From Chryseobacterium aahli (GTDB taxonomy: Bacteria > Bacteroidota > Bacteroidia > Flavobacteriales > Weeksellaceae), in NCBI RefSeq assembly GCF_022699665.1, contig NZ_JALDNB010000001.1, positions 248,001 through 312,000 of the forward strand: a stretch of DNA of 64,000 bases. Reading direction: 5' to 3'. A program made the position numbers and the translations under genes. Positions 1-8,585 of the stretch are shown here, piece after piece (the first letter of the stretch is position 1; each line of letters starts with the position of its first letter). Under the pieces are notes generated by a model. It had not been told where the DNA came from, did not search any database, and saw only the letters and a list, made by a program, of their open reading frames with translations.

Positions 1-111
1 GGTTACAAAAGCAATTACTTTATTAGGGATACTGTCTTTTTTCTGAGCCGAAACCATCGTTGCAGCAGGAATAAGAGCGAAAGTGATTAGATTTTTTTTT
101 AAGGTTGTCAT
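1..111 (-). CDS. Secreted protein, N-terminal fragment (runs off left edge)
   Basis: The reverse strand opens with an ATG at 111 and stays open to base 1, giving 37 residues. They form a signal peptide: a short Lys-rich start, a hydrophobic stretch and an ending like VSAQKK, the Ala-Gln cleavage pattern common in Flavobacteriia. The rest lies outside the window, so no family can be named. The gene begins 6 bp after the stop of the upstream reverse-strand gene, so the two are probably co-transcribed. Confidence 0.6.
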   Translation of the reverse strand, partial: MTTLKKNLITFALIPAATMVSAQKKDSIPNKVIAFVT

Positions 112-117
112 AGAAAT

Positions 118-546
118 TTACTTGATTGCGTTGATGGTAGATTGGAAAAAATTGAACATGAATATTCTGTCGTAAAATGTTTCTATGGCATTGAGTTGAA
201 TGAAATTAACATACTTTTCAACTTGTGAAACACTTTCTTCTTCCACAAAAACAAACCATAGTTCTTGAATTTGGTGATGGTTTTTAAAAAGTTCAGATTC
301 ATAAATATCTAAAGCATGAGAATGCTTCATGTCATAAAATAAAATCCCTTTTTTAACTCCGTTTTCCTCGATGATATTGATCGGATGGTGGATATAATCA
401 ATCACTTTCAGGCTTTGATTATAAGACTCTATAAAATGATGAAGGTCGATCAACTGGATGACTTTTTCTTCCTGCTGAGAATCGGTCATAAAATAACACT
501 CTTGTGTTATTTGCTCTGTGAGTTTCTGAAAAACGTTTAATTCCAT
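118..546 (-). CDS. Hypothetical protein, 142 aa
   Basis: I do not recognise this protein. It is a soluble, acidic and aromatic-rich polypeptide with no signal peptide or membrane segment. It has alternating helical and strand-like stretches, including a WFVFVEEESVS segment around residues 97-107. It sits directly upstream of, and is probably co-transcribed with, the truncated secreted-protein gene at the left edge. The ATG at 546 follows an AT-rich intergenic region shared with the divergent histidine kinase gene. It is probably a real gene because of its codon use and operon-like spacing, but its function is unknown. Confidence 0.55.
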   Translation of the reverse strand: MELNVFQKLTEQITQECYFMTDSQQEEKVIQLIDLHHFIESYNQSLKVIDYIHHPINIIEENGVKKGILFYDMKHSHALDIYESELFKNHHQIQELWFVFVEEESVSQVEKYVNFIQLNAIETFYDRIFMFNFFQSTINAIK

Positions 547-746
547 GTCTTTAATAAATTTTACAGGACAAAGGAATAGAGAAAACGCTTTGGTAATCGG
601 TTTTTTATACCAACTGCCTTACAAATTCTACCAAATACCACATATTAAAATTTAGTATAATAAAGTGAAGGGTTCGTATAATAATAAGCGATTTAAAGCC
701 GTTATTAGTTATTTTTGCTATTCAGTGAAAATGTAATCTTGAACAC

Positions 747-1814
747 ATGAAATTGTACTCTAAAGATTTAAAAAATAATTTTGTGATTGATTTTTTAGTG
801 GAAGATCGGTTCAGATTTTTGCGGCATCTGTCTTTTATTATTTTCTTTTTTATTTTACTCTACTTTGCTCAGTTTTGGCAGTTTTATGTAGATTCGGTTC
901 ACTATTATATATTGGGAACAGTTTACATTTCATTGTTGACGATGGCGTATATTAATATGTATGTGCTGGTTCCAAGGTTTTTCTTCCGTACTTATTACAT
1001 TCTGTATTTTGTGTTATTAATCTTAATGGGGGTTGTGGGACTGAACATTATTTCATACGTGATGAGTTTTTTTGTTGATTTTAAAGTTGATGAATACGAT
1101 GATAAGAGAGGTGGCTTGTATGAAGGTGTTTTGATGTGTATTTCCATTATTTTGGTGACCACAACAGTGAAATTGCTCCAAAAATGGATTAGAGACAGTG
1201 TAAGAATTGCTGAACTGAACAGCCTCACCTTGAATATGGAGCTCAATGAGCTTCGTAATCAGATTAATCCGCATTTTTTGTTTAATATGCTGAATAATGT
1301 GAAGGCTTTGATAAGAACCGACCCGGAAAAAGCAACTACCGTTATTATGAAATTGTCTGAATTTCTTCGATATCAACTCTATGAAAACAATGAAGAAAAA
1401 ACAATGCTGACTTCAGAAATCGATTTTTTGTCTAATTTCCTGAATCTTGAAAAAATAAGGCGAGAAAATTTTGAGGTTACTATTGAAAGCCCTAACGATA
1501 AAAGAATTTTAAATTCTACATTTATTCCACCCAACTTGTTTACCACATTTGTTGAAAACGCTGTAAAACATAGTGTTGACATCAGCGGAAAAGAATCGTA
1601 TGTGAAAGTGAATATCGAAATTAAAGATAAAAATCTTCATTTTGAATGTCGAAATTCTCAAAATTCAGACTTCCCGATTCCTGAATCCAATTACAGCGGA
1701 CTAGGATTGGCAAACATCAAAAGAAGATTGGAGCTGCTTTATCAAAACACTTTTACGCTGGATATTAATTCCACAAAAAATGAATATATTGTAAATCTAA
1801 CCATTCCTGTATGA
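747..1814 (+). CDS. LytS-type sensor histidine kinase
   Basis: Membrane histidine kinase of the His_kinase (LytS/YehU) family, which phosphorylates itself on His and passes the phosphate to a LytTR response regulator. Four hydrophobic segments fill roughly residues 25-150. They are followed by the family phosphoacceptor motif NPHFLFNMLNNVKAL, with His at about residue 176. An N-box-like FVENAVKHS and a G-box-like GLGLANIKRRLELLY belong to the HATPase_c domain. There is no extracellular sensor domain, so the stimulus is probably sensed within or near the membrane. The stop overlaps the next gene's start by 4 bp (ATGA), indicating translational coupling with its regulator. Confidence 0.93.
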   Translation: MKLYSKDLKNNFVIDFLVEDRFRFLRHLSFIIFFFILLYFAQFWQFYVDSVHYYILGTVYISLLTMAYINMYVLVPRFFFRTYYILYFVLLILMGVVGLNIISYVMSFFVDFKVDEYDDKRGGLYEGVLMCISIILVTTTVKLLQKWIRDSVRIAELNSLTLNMELNELRNQINPHFLFNMLNNVKALIRTDPEKATTVIMKLSEFLRYQLYENNEEKTMLTSEIDFLSNFLNLEKIRRENFEVTIESPNDKRILNSTFIPPNLFTTFVENAVKHSVDISGKESYVKVNIEIKDKNLHFECRNSQNSDFPIPESNYSGLGLANIKRRLELLYQNTFTLDINSTKNEYIVNLTIPV

Positions 1815-2536
1815 ATTGTATTATTGTAGATGATGAGCCTCTGGCAAGAGCAGAAATGCAGTCACTGATTCTTGAAGTTTCAAAAATTAATATTTTGGGA
1901 TCATTTTCCAATGCCCCTGCAGCTTTAGAATTTTTAAAAACGAATGTTGTTAATCTTATTTTTCTGGATATAGAAATGCCTTTGGTGACCGGTTTAGAAT
2001 TTGCCAAAATGCTTCCCAAGGATTGCTTGATTATTTTCACAACCGCTTATTCTCAGTACGCTTTAAAAAGTTATGAGCTAGATGCGATCGATTATTTATT
2101 AAAGCCAATTGAAAAGCCCCGTCTCGAAAAAGCAATCAAAAAAGCTGTACTTTATCACCAATTACTTTCACAAGAGACTACAAAAAATACGGTTGAATCG
2201 AACACCAAAGAATTTCTATTCATCAAAGCAGACAGAAGATTTTATAAATTAAATTTTGATGAGATTAAATTTATTGAAGGTTTAAAAGATTATGTCGTCA
2301 TTCATACAAAAAATCAAAAGTTAATTACGGCTATGAATCTTAAAACCATTCATCAGAAACTTCCTGCAGGAATTTTTTGCAGAGTGAGCAAATCTTTTGT
2401 GGTTAATTTAAATTGTATCGATTCTTTTGATAATCATAGTATTTATATCGATGAATCTGAAATTCCTTTGGGAGAAGTGTATAGGTCTGCATTTTTCACC
2501 ACATATTCAGGAGGTTCGTTGAATTTAGATGTTTAA
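1811..2536 (+). CDS. LytTR-family response regulator
   Basis: Two-domain response regulator. The N-terminal receiver (about residues 1-120) has the acidic pair in IIVDDEPLAR, the phosphoacceptor Asp in LIFLDIEMPLVTG (about residue 54) and a C-terminal Lys in YLLKPIEKP. The C-terminal LytTR DNA-binding domain covers about residues 140-235 and includes FIEGLKDYVVIHT and FCRVSKSFVVNL. Its start overlaps the kinase stop, so the pair forms one operon. The targets cannot be told from the sequence. Bacteroidota LytTR systems often regulate envelope or adhesion functions, which is family knowledge only. Confidence 0.93.
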   Translation: MNCIIVDDEPLARAEMQSLILEVSKINILGSFSNAPAALEFLKTNVVNLIFLDIEMPLVTGLEFAKMLPKDCLIIFTTAYSQYALKSYELDAIDYLLKPIEKPRLEKAIKKAVLYHQLLSQETTKNTVESNTKEFLFIKADRRFYKLNFDEIKFIEGLKDYVVIHTKNQKLITAMNLKTIHQKLPAGIFCRVSKSFVVNLNCIDSFDNHSIYIDESEIPLGEVYRSAFFTTYSGGSLNLDV

Positions 2537-2542
2537 AATATC

Positions 2543-3169
2543 TTACTTTTTCTTTCCCAGAAATCGGATTACTGAAGCTGTACCATTATGAAAAATACCT
2601 TCACTAAGCTCAATTTCTGTTTCTACTAATTCAATAATATCATAATCTGGAAAATCAGATTTTATTTCATCGATTGAGAATAGAGATTCTATATCTTTTG
2701 GACCTCCAACTTTTTCGTTTTTTAAAACAAATTCAAGATGCTTTTTACTGAAAGCTTCAAAAATAATAAAACCATCTTTACGCAGATATTGGTCAAGCAT
2801 TGTATGAAGAGAAGATTTTATATCCGCAGGAAAATGAGCATAGATCAATGCTATAACGTCAAACTGTTCTTTCTTAAAGTTCAAATTTTGCAATTCACCA
2901 ACCTGATAATCTATTTTTACATTGTTGTTTTCTGCAAGCAATAGAGCTTTGTTTTTTCCTTCAGTACTAATGTCAAATGCAGAAACATTCCATCCGAGCT
3001 GTGCTGCAAAAACGGCATTTCGGCCTTCACCTTCAGCTGGAAATAGGATAGAACCTGTTTCTAATTTTTGGAGTTGATCTTTTAAATAGTTGTTGGGTTG
3101 TGTACCGTAGGCAAATTCATCGTTGCTGTATCTTTCATCCCATCGGTCAAGCCATTTGTTATTGGTCAT
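2543..3169 (-). CDS. Class I SAM-dependent methyltransferase (TehB-like)
   Basis: A 208-residue soluble Rossmann-fold methyltransferase. The opening [17 protein letters not shown] and the glycine-rich motif [20 protein letters not shown] (about residues 41-59) resemble the TehB/thiol methyltransferase group. An acidic residue closing the second strand (SAFDIS) would bind the SAM ribose. Motif I has Pro-Ala-Glu-Gly-Glu-Gly instead of Asp-x-Gly-x-Gly, as seen in several bacterial members of this family. It ends 6 bp from the convergent LytTR gene. The substrate is unknown; tellurite or small thiols are only analogies. Confidence 0.85.
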   Translation of the reverse strand: MTNNKWLDRWDERYSNDEFAYGTQPNNYLKDQLQKLETGSILFPAEGEGRNAVFAAQLGWNVSAFDISTEGKNKALLLAENNNVKIDYQVGELQNLNFKKEQFDVIALIYAHFPADIKSSLHTMLDQYLRKDGFIIFEAFSKKHLEFVLKNEKVGGPKDIESLFSIDEIKSDFPDYDIIELVETEIELSEGIFHNGTASVIRFLGKKK

Positions 3170-3227
3170 TTCATTGTAATTTAGCTTTGATAAAATTAGG
3201 ATTTTTTATATTCTTAAAAACATGATT

Positions 3228-3959
3228 TTAATACAGTTTCTGATCATTTTCACAGAAAAAACTGGTTCGTTTACTTTTTCCGGTATCTTTTTTAATGACT
3301 TCTGCACCACAAATAGGACAGTTTTTCTGATGATAAATCTGAAAGTGCTTGCTGAGAACATTGGTTTTTTTCCATTTCTTAAAATCAAAACCGTAGTTTC
3401 TTGCTTCTGCGATAATTTCTTTTAATTTTTTTGGAGGTAAATTTCCAATCAGACTTTCCGGATGAATACCAATTCTGAATAATGCTTCATTTTTAATAAT
3501 GTTCCCAACGCCGGAGAAAATATCCTGATTCATCAACGCATCACAAATCATCATTTTAGGAGCTGCTTTTAAAGTTTGCTCAGTTTTTTCGGGATTCCAT
3601 TTGTCGCTCATGATATCGGCCTCCCAATCAATTTTTAATAGAAAACTTTCGTCAACGACTTTTACCACGCAGGTATAAAAATACATTCCGCCATCTTTAA
3701 AAGTCAATCCTAATCGAAGCGTGTCAATATCTTTTCTTTTATATAAACTATAAGAACCGAACATCATCAGGTGAATTTTAAAAATAATGGTATCAAAAAT
3801 CAGATAAGTCTGTTTTCCAAAAGTTTTGATCTCACGGAGGATTTCTCCTTTGATTTCGGAATTTTTAGGAACTTCACTTCCACTCACTTCAGTTACCTTT
3901 TCACCTACAAATTTTTGCAGATCATCTTTCATAAGAACAATTGTTGGACCTTCAGGCAT
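3228..3959 (-). CDS. Endonuclease VIII-like DNA glycosylase (Fpg/Nei family)
   Basis: Base-excision repair glycosylase/AP lyase of the Fpg/Nei family. It starts MPEGPTIVLMKDDL, so after Met removal Pro is the catalytic N-terminus and Glu the next catalytic residue. The conserved helix-two-turn-helix region holds DALMNQDIFSGVGNIIKNE. At the C-terminus a zinc-finger-like segment begins CPICG and ends FFCENDQKLY; only three of the four usual zinc cysteines are visible, the fourth position being Asp. At 243 residues it is slightly short for the family. It probably removes oxidised pyrimidines, but the exact specificity cannot be read from sequence. Confidence 0.85.
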   Translation of the reverse strand: MPEGPTIVLMKDDLQKFVGEKVTEVSGSEVPKNSEIKGEILREIKTFGKQTYLIFDTIIFKIHLMMFGSYSLYKRKDIDTLRLGLTFKDGGMYFYTCVVKVVDESFLLKIDWEADIMSDKWNPEKTEQTLKAAPKMMICDALMNQDIFSGVGNIIKNEALFRIGIHPESLIGNLPPKKLKEIIAEARNYGFDFKKWKKTNVLSKHFQIYHQKNCPICGAEVIKKDTGKSKRTSFFCENDQKLY

Positions 3960-4027
3960 AACTTTGTTTTTAAAGAAAAACTCAAATATTGTTCCTTTAA
4001 AAGTAAAAATTGAATTAATTTTGGAAA

Positions 4028-5386
4028 ATGATGAATTTGAATCAGATTTTTACGAATCAGCGCACAGGAAATAATCCACATACCAAAGCTTCACGAACAG
4101 ATTTTCAGAGAGATTTTGACAGAATTATCTTCTCTTCTGCGTTCAGAAGATTACAGAATAAAACCCAGGTTTTTCCGCTTCCGGGAAGTGTTTTTGTGCA
4201 CAACCGTCTGACGCATTCTTTGGAAGTTTCTTCTGTGGGAAGGAGTTTAGGAAGTCTTATCGGAGAATTTATTCACGATAATTATCAAAGTGACTTGACG
4301 GATGATTCTAAAAGTTTTTACCTTCATAATTTAGGAAATGTAATCGCGGCAGCCTGTCTTTGTCATGATGTTGGAAATCCGGCTTTCGGACATTCGGGAG
4401 AAGATGCCATTGCAAGTTATTTTGACCGAAATGAAAATGATCTTAAACCTAAATTCAACGAAAAAGAATGGGCTGATCTGGTTAATTTTGAAGGAAATGC
4501 CAATGCAATCAGAGTTTTGGCTCAACAACAGCAAGGAAAAGATGCTGGAGGAACTCAGTTAACGTTTGCCACATTGGCGAGTATTGCAAAGTATCCGTGT
4601 GAAGCGATCGCAAGAGATAAGAAAATTATTCACAGAAAGAAATTCGGTTTTTTTCAAAATGAAAAGGATATTTTTCTTGAGATTGCAAAAGGAACAAATT
4701 TAATATCAGAAAGCGAAGAACCACATATTTTCAAGCGACATCCGTTTGTTTGGTTAGTAGAAGCTGCAGATGATATCTGCTACAATATTATCGATATGGA
4801 AGATGCCCACAGATTGGGTATCGTATCAACTGCAGACTGTCAAAATCTGTTTTTTGAGCTGGTAAAATCCGAAACTGATGATGTAGAAAGAGTTAAAAGA
4901 AAGCTTGATTCTATTGGAAATGACAACGAAAAAATTTCATATTTACGAGCTAAAGTTATTAATGCTTTAATTAATAAATCGATTTCAATGTACAAACAGA
5001 ACTTTGATAAAATTCTTGAAGGAAATCTTGACAAAGCTCTGCTTGATATGTATAAAGGTGAAAATAAAGCATTACAGGATATTGCAAGCTTTTCTGTTGA
5101 GAAAATTTACAACCATAAAGCAGTGGTGGAAATTGAAAATGCCGGCTATAATGTAATGTATGAATTGTTGGATCATTTTATTCCTTCAATTTTAAAATCA
5201 GAAGAAAAAATTAAATCGTACGATATAAAAGCGTTGAAATTAATCCCAAAACAGTTCATCTACGAAAACGGAACTGATTACCAAAAAGTTCTCGGCGTGA
5301 TCGATTTTGTTTCGGGAATGACAGACAATTACGCAACTGATCTTTACAGAAAAATCAAAGGAATTGACATTGGAATGACCATGTAA
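4028..5386 (+). CDS. dgt: dGTP triphosphohydrolase
   Basis: HD-domain enzyme that splits dGTP into deoxyguanosine and triphosphate. Diagnostic parts are RDFDRIIFSSAFRRLQNKTQ near the N-terminus, the first metal-ligand His in NRLTHSLEVSSVGRSLG and the HD pair in CLCHDVGNPAFGHSGEDAI. A further Asp lies in LVEAADDICYNIID. At 452 residues it matches the proteobacterial-type dGTPase length. Two adjacent Met codons (4028 and 4031) could start it. A TAATTTTG box ends only 4 bp before 4028, so either that match is fortuitous or the transcript is nearly leaderless. Convergent with the nitronate monooxygenase gene, with a 6-bp gap. Confidence 0.93.
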   Translation: MMNLNQIFTNQRTGNNPHTKASRTDFQRDFDRIIFSSAFRRLQNKTQVFPLPGSVFVHNRLTHSLEVSSVGRSLGSLIGEFIHDNYQSDLTDDSKSFYLHNLGNVIAAACLCHDVGNPAFGHSGEDAIASYFDRNENDLKPKFNEKEWADLVNFEGNANAIRVLAQQQQGKDAGGTQLTFATLASIAKYPCEAIARDKKIIHRKKFGFFQNEKDIFLEIAKGTNLISESEEPHIFKRHPFVWLVEAADDICYNIIDMEDAHRLGIVSTADCQNLFFELVKSETDDVERVKRKLDSIGNDNEKISYLRAKVINALINKSISMYKQNFDKILEGNLDKALLDMYKGENKALQDIASFSVEKIYNHKAVVEIENAGYNVMYELLDHFIPSILKSEEKIKSYDIKALKLIPKQFIYENGTDYQKVLGVIDFVSGMTDNYATDLYRKIKGIDIGMTM

Positions 5387-5392
5387 TCAATT

Positions 5393-6469
5393 CTATTTAT
5401 TCAATATTTCAGAAGCATCTTCTATTAATGATTTCATTAATGTTGATGCTTTTTTATGTTTTAAAATGGGAGCGATTTGTCCTGACCAGAAGAAAACCAA
5501 TTCGTGCTTCTTTTGTTCCAACGCTGCTTTTCTCATGGATGAAATGAAAGTTGTCTGCAGAGGAAATGGCAGGGTTTTATCTGTTGCTGTCAAGAGTTTT
5601 CTTGTGATTTCTGTCGTAATTCCGCGTCCTAATCTTCCGGTGTACGCTCTGGAAAGGGTAGTCGATTTTGCTGCGTCTGAAAACAAAAATTCTTTGTGAA
5701 TCGGTAATGCTCCGGATTCGTCGGTCGCTAAAAATGCAGTTCCGATTTGTGCGGCTTCTGCTCCTAAAGTCATTGCAGCAGCGATTCCGCGACCGTTAGC
5801 GATTCCGCCTGCGGCTACAATTGGAGTTTTCACTTTATCTTTAACCAATTGAATTAAAGCAAAAGTTCCCGTCGTTGAAAGTTCGGCTTTGTCCAAAAAC
5901 GAAGGTCTGTGACCGCCACTTTCAAAACCTGATGCAACAATAACGTCTACACCGATGTTTTCCAAAGCGATGGCTTCGTCTACCGTTGTGGCATTTCCGG
6001 CAACGATCGTTCCCTGGTTTTTCAATCTTTCAATGATATCCTGATCCAAAAGCCCGAACATAAAGCTGAAAACTTTAGGTTTAATATCAAAAACAACCTG
6101 CAACTGATTCTGAAATCTCGACTCAAAAGAGGGTGGAAGCGCAGGAACTTCAATATCTAAGCTATCATAATAAGGTTTGAAAATTTCAACCGTCTTTTTA
6201 TATTGATTTTCTGTGTGTTCCTGATCAATAATATCATGATCGTTTACCCAAAGATTGAGATTGTAAGGTTTGTCTGTTTTTAATTTTATCTGTTTATCAA
6301 TTTCATAAATTTCATCGGGAGACGATGTGTAAGCTCCGAAACCGCCCAATCCGCCGAGATTACTGACTGTAGAGGTCAACTCGACAGTTGATAATCCGCC
6401 ACCAAAAGGTCCCTGAAAAATGGGATATTCTATTCCCAATAAATCTGTTATTCTGTTTTTATTCCACAT
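5393..6469 (-). CDS. Nitronate monooxygenase (2-nitropropane dioxygenase family)
   Basis: FMN-dependent TIM-barrel enzyme that oxidises alkyl nitronates. It shows the N-terminal GIEYPIFQGPFGGG, the middle GVDVIVASGFESGGHRP with the conserved His, and the FMN phosphate-binding AAGGIANGRGIAAAMTLGA. At 358 residues it has the usual length. It is the last gene of the leftward Crp-YceI-tautomerase-SDR-NTF2 cluster, 31 bp downstream of the NTF2-like gene. The context suggests detoxification or redox handling of small electrophiles, which is inference. Confidence 0.88.
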   Translation of the reverse strand: MWNKNRITDLLGIEYPIFQGPFGGGLSTVELTSTVSNLGGLGGFGAYTSSPDEIYEIDKQIKLKTDKPYNLNLWVNDHDIIDQEHTENQYKKTVEIFKPYYDSLDIEVPALPPSFESRFQNQLQVVFDIKPKVFSFMFGLLDQDIIERLKNQGTIVAGNATTVDEAIALENIGVDVIVASGFESGGHRPSFLDKAELSTTGTFALIQLVKDKVKTPIVAAGGIANGRGIAAAMTLGAEAAQIGTAFLATDESGALPIHKEFLFSDAAKSTTLSRAYTGRLGRGITTEITRKLLTATDKTLPFPLQTTFISSMRKAALEQKKHELVFFWSGQIAPILKHKKASTLMKSLIEDASEILNK

Positions 6470-6500
6470 GATTTTGATGATTTTGGTTTAAAATTTAAAA

Positions 6501-6953
6501 TTAAAGTTCTACATCAGTTAATGTTTTATTGACAATGAGCCATTTACCATCAATTTTATGGAAAGTTATAAAATTATAGTAATTAAAATCATACATTTTT
6601 ACATTTAATTTTGCTGTGGCAATCGTGTTTATCACGTCGATAGAGATGATTGTCGGCTTAAAATCTTTACCCGATTTTTGGGGACTTACTCTGCTTCCGA
6701 CACCTTCAATATATTGTGTGGCGGTTTTGTAGTAAGGAACTCCTTTTATATCTCCGAAAAGTAGGGCATCTTTATGAAAAACCTGTTTCAAAAGCTCGGT
6801 ATTTCCTTCATAAATTCCTTTAAAATAATATTGCTCGATGGCATTTCTTATTTCTGTTTCTTGTACTGTCTCTGTTTTCATGACTTTGATTTTTTGAGCA
6901 AAGCTGTTTACCGGAAAGATAAACAGCCATGCAAATAATAGTAGGACTTTCAT
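6501..6953 (-). CDS. Secreted NTF2-like (SnoaL/lumazine-binding-like) protein
   Basis: A 150-residue protein with a signal peptide (MKVLLLFAWLFIFPVNSFAQ) followed by an NTF2-fold domain. The core EIRNAIEQYYFKGIYEGN, VFHKDALLFG and KWLIVNKTL is typical of the Bacteroidota 'putative lumazine-binding' family. These domains bind small ligands or act as minor enzymes; no catalytic residue can be assigned. It starts 2 bp after the SDR gene stop, so it is in the same operon. Its export implies a periplasmic role, unlike its cytoplasmic neighbours. Confidence 0.75.
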   Translation of the reverse strand: MKVLLLFAWLFIFPVNSFAQKIKVMKTETVQETEIRNAIEQYYFKGIYEGNTELLKQVFHKDALLFGDIKGVPYYKTATQYIEGVGSRVSPQKSGKDFKPTIISIDVINTIATAKLNVKMYDFNYYNFITFHKIDGKWLIVNKTLTDVEL

Positions 6954-6955
6954 TT

Positions 6956-7687
6956 TTACAATTGATGACCGGCGCCCATTCCTCCGTCTACATTAATGAT
7001 GGCGCCTGAGATAAATGTATTCTTAGCAATAGCATGAACCATTTGAGCGACCTCTTCCGGTTCTCCGATGCGGTTAAGTAGGTGAATTCCTGCATTGTTA
7101 TCGATACTTTCATCGTGCATCGGCGTTCTGATGAGTCCTGGTGCAACGACATTTACCCTGATATTATCTTTCCCGAATTCTGCTGCCAATTGCAGTGTCA
7201 AAGCGTGGATGGCTCCTTTGCTTGAAATCGGTGCAGTTGACGGAGATTGTGCGATCGCGTGATACACAAGCGGAGTTCCAATATTGATAATAACTCCATC
7301 TTTTTGTTTCTGCATTTGAGGAATTACGGATTGCGTTGTGAAGAATGTTCCTTTTAAATTGGTATTTAAAAATTTATCTAAATAGTCTTCCGTAACTTCT
7401 AAAAACGGCTTGTTTTCGTAAATTCCTGCATTGTTGATTAACACATCTATCGAACCGAATCTTTCAATTGCCGTTTTTGCTAATTTTTCTCCAACGGTTT
7501 TATCTGCAACACTTCCTGCGACCATCGCAAGGTTTTCGCCTGCTCCCAATTCGTTGTAAACCTGTTGTAATTTTGATTCTGTTTGTGAATTAATTACTAC
7601 ATTATCTCCTCTGTTAAGAAAATAACGGGCAATTTCCAAACCGATTCCTGATGACGCACCTGTAACGATCACTGTTTGTTTTTTCAT
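6956..7687 (-). CDS. SDR-family oxidoreductase with atypical active site
   Basis: Classical short-chain dehydrogenase fold. It has the NAD(P)-binding TGASSGIGLEIARYF (residues 9-23), the structural NNAG and the later RVNVVAPGLIRTPMHD segment, and ends in a typical INVDGGMGAGHQL. The usual Ser...Tyr-x-x-x-Lys triad is altered: the expected Ser region reads NIGTPLVYH, and the expected Tyr-x-x-x-Lys reads PISSK, with Pro at the Tyr position. It may use another residue or be a weak reductase. It lies mid-operon, 2-7 bp from its neighbours. Confidence 0.85.
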   Translation of the reverse strand: MKKQTVIVTGASSGIGLEIARYFLNRGDNVVINSQTESKLQQVYNELGAGENLAMVAGSVADKTVGEKLAKTAIERFGSIDVLINNAGIYENKPFLEVTEDYLDKFLNTNLKGTFFTTQSVIPQMQKQKDGVIINIGTPLVYHAIAQSPSTAPISSKGAIHALTLQLAAEFGKDNIRVNVVAPGLIRTPMHDESIDNNAGIHLLNRIGEPEEVAQMVHAIAKNTFISGAIINVDGGMGAGHQL

Positions 7688-7694
7688 GTCTGAT

Positions 7695-7913
7695 TTATTG
7701 TTTTTCAGTTGAAAATCCTTGTTCTTTCAGCAAGGTAACCTGTTCTCCGGCGTATCCCCAGTTGTCGTCTTCAATTTCATTGATCACGATGTGTGTCAAA
7801 TGTGGATCTTTATTCAAAACTGTTGTTACAGCTTTATTGAGTTCTCTGATTAATTGTTGTTTTTTTTCGCGATTAAGATCTTCGCGCAAAACATCTACTT
7901 TTATGAATGGCAT
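7695..7913 (-). CDS. 4-oxalocrotonate tautomerase-like protein
   Basis: A 72-residue tautomerase-superfamily protein. After removal of Met the N-terminal Pro (MPFIKVDVLREDL) would be the general base, as in 4-oxalocrotonate tautomerase and CaaD-like enzymes. The C-terminal DDNWGYAGEQVTLL is typical of the Bacteroidota subgroup. It lies 7 bp upstream of the SDR gene and 29 bp downstream of yceI, in the same reverse operon. The substrate is unknown; the association with an SDR and a nitronate monooxygenase hints at degradation of small carbonyl or nitro compounds. Confidence 0.85.
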   Translation of the reverse strand: MPFIKVDVLREDLNREKKQQLIRELNKAVTTVLNKDPHLTHIVINEIEDDNWGYAGEQVTLLKEQGFSTEKQ

Positions 7914-7942
7914 GATGTTAAATTTTAATTGTTGTTAATAAA

Positions 7943-8476
7943 CTACTGTGCGTCTGCAACTAAGTGAACATTCAAGTCGAAATTGTTGTAGATCAAAGTA
8001 TCTCCAAGATTGCTGAAGAAATTTGATGATCTGAATTTGATGTTGAATTTTGTTCTGTCAATGACAATTTTAGTGTCTAAAACTGCAACGTTGTCTGTCT
8101 TCACGATCTGTAAAGTCGTTTCCAATGAATGTGTAATTCCTTTGATAGTAAGGTCTCCGGTTATGTGGTGAAAATTGTTTTCACCTGGTTCTGCGTGTCT
8201 GATCTCGAAAACGGCATCAGGAAACTGATCTGAGTTAAAGAAATCATCAGAAGCCAAATGATTGGCAAATTGTGCATTTGTTTCAGGATCATCGATATCA
8301 AGAATTTTAATTGATCTTGTGTTGATGACAAATTTTCCTGAAGAAAGGATGTTGTTTTCAAAAGTGAAATTTCCTTCTTTTACTTCGATTGTTCCGTTGT
8401 GAGCTCCGGTTACTTTTCTTCCGATCCATTCAACTAAACTGTTTTCGATGTTTACTTTAAAATTTTTTGTATCCAT
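7943..8476 (-). CDS. YceI-family lipid-binding-like protein
   Basis: YceI/lipocalin-like beta-barrel, which in the family binds isoprenoid or other amphipathic ligands. The sequence includes SLVEWIGRKVTGAHNGTIEVKEG-like strands, the conserved HLASDDFFNSDQFPDAVFEI and the GDLTIKGITHSLE segment. I chose the ATG at 8476 (MDTKNFKV) over an in-frame ATG at 8503. The upstream option would fall within a likely -7 box (GACATTTG, ending at 8501 on the reverse strand). No signal peptide is visible from either start, unlike the periplasmic E. coli YceI. It is first gene of the target operon, directly behind the Crp-type operator. Confidence 0.88.
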   Translation of the reverse strand: MDTKNFKVNIENSLVEWIGRKVTGAHNGTIEVKEGNFTFENNILSSGKFVINTRSIKILDIDDPETNAQFANHLASDDFFNSDQFPDAVFEIRHAEPGENNFHHITGDLTIKGITHSLETTLQIVKTDNVAVLDTKIVIDRTKFNIKFRSSNFFSNLGDTLIYNNFDLNVHLVADAQ

Positions 8477-8530
8477 TTTGATTTGTTTTAAATGATGATA
8501 CAAATGTCAGCCGATTGAAGGAAAAAGTTA

Positions 8531-8546
8531 CGTGATGTAGATCACG
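8531..8546 (-). promoter_or_regulatory. Predicted CRP/FNR-type operator
   Basis: Perfect 6-bp inverted repeat CGTGATGTAGATCACG, containing the canonical GTGA-N6-TCAC core. It lies between the Crp/Fnr gene and yceI. If GACATTTG at 8508-8501 (reverse strand) is the -7 box, the palindrome centres near -42, the position of a class II activator site. The match to the regulator's own recognition helix supports function. Confidence 0.65.
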
Positions 8547-8585
8547 AAATATGAGGAGTTTAAAGCTAAGGTTAAGGTTGGAGAA

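Noticed and set aside
1053..1376. Reverse-strand frames inside the histidine kinase gene
   Set aside because: They are antisense shadows of a well-supported coding region with no homology signals of their own.
4016..4023. TAATTTTG as promoter of dgt
   Set aside because: It ends 4 bp before the first Met codon and has no TTG at a suitable distance, so it was not listed as a promoter.
8477..8503. Upstream start of YceI adding MYHHLKQIK
   Set aside because: It overlaps the likely -7 box and predicted start site, so it would not be transcribed in full.
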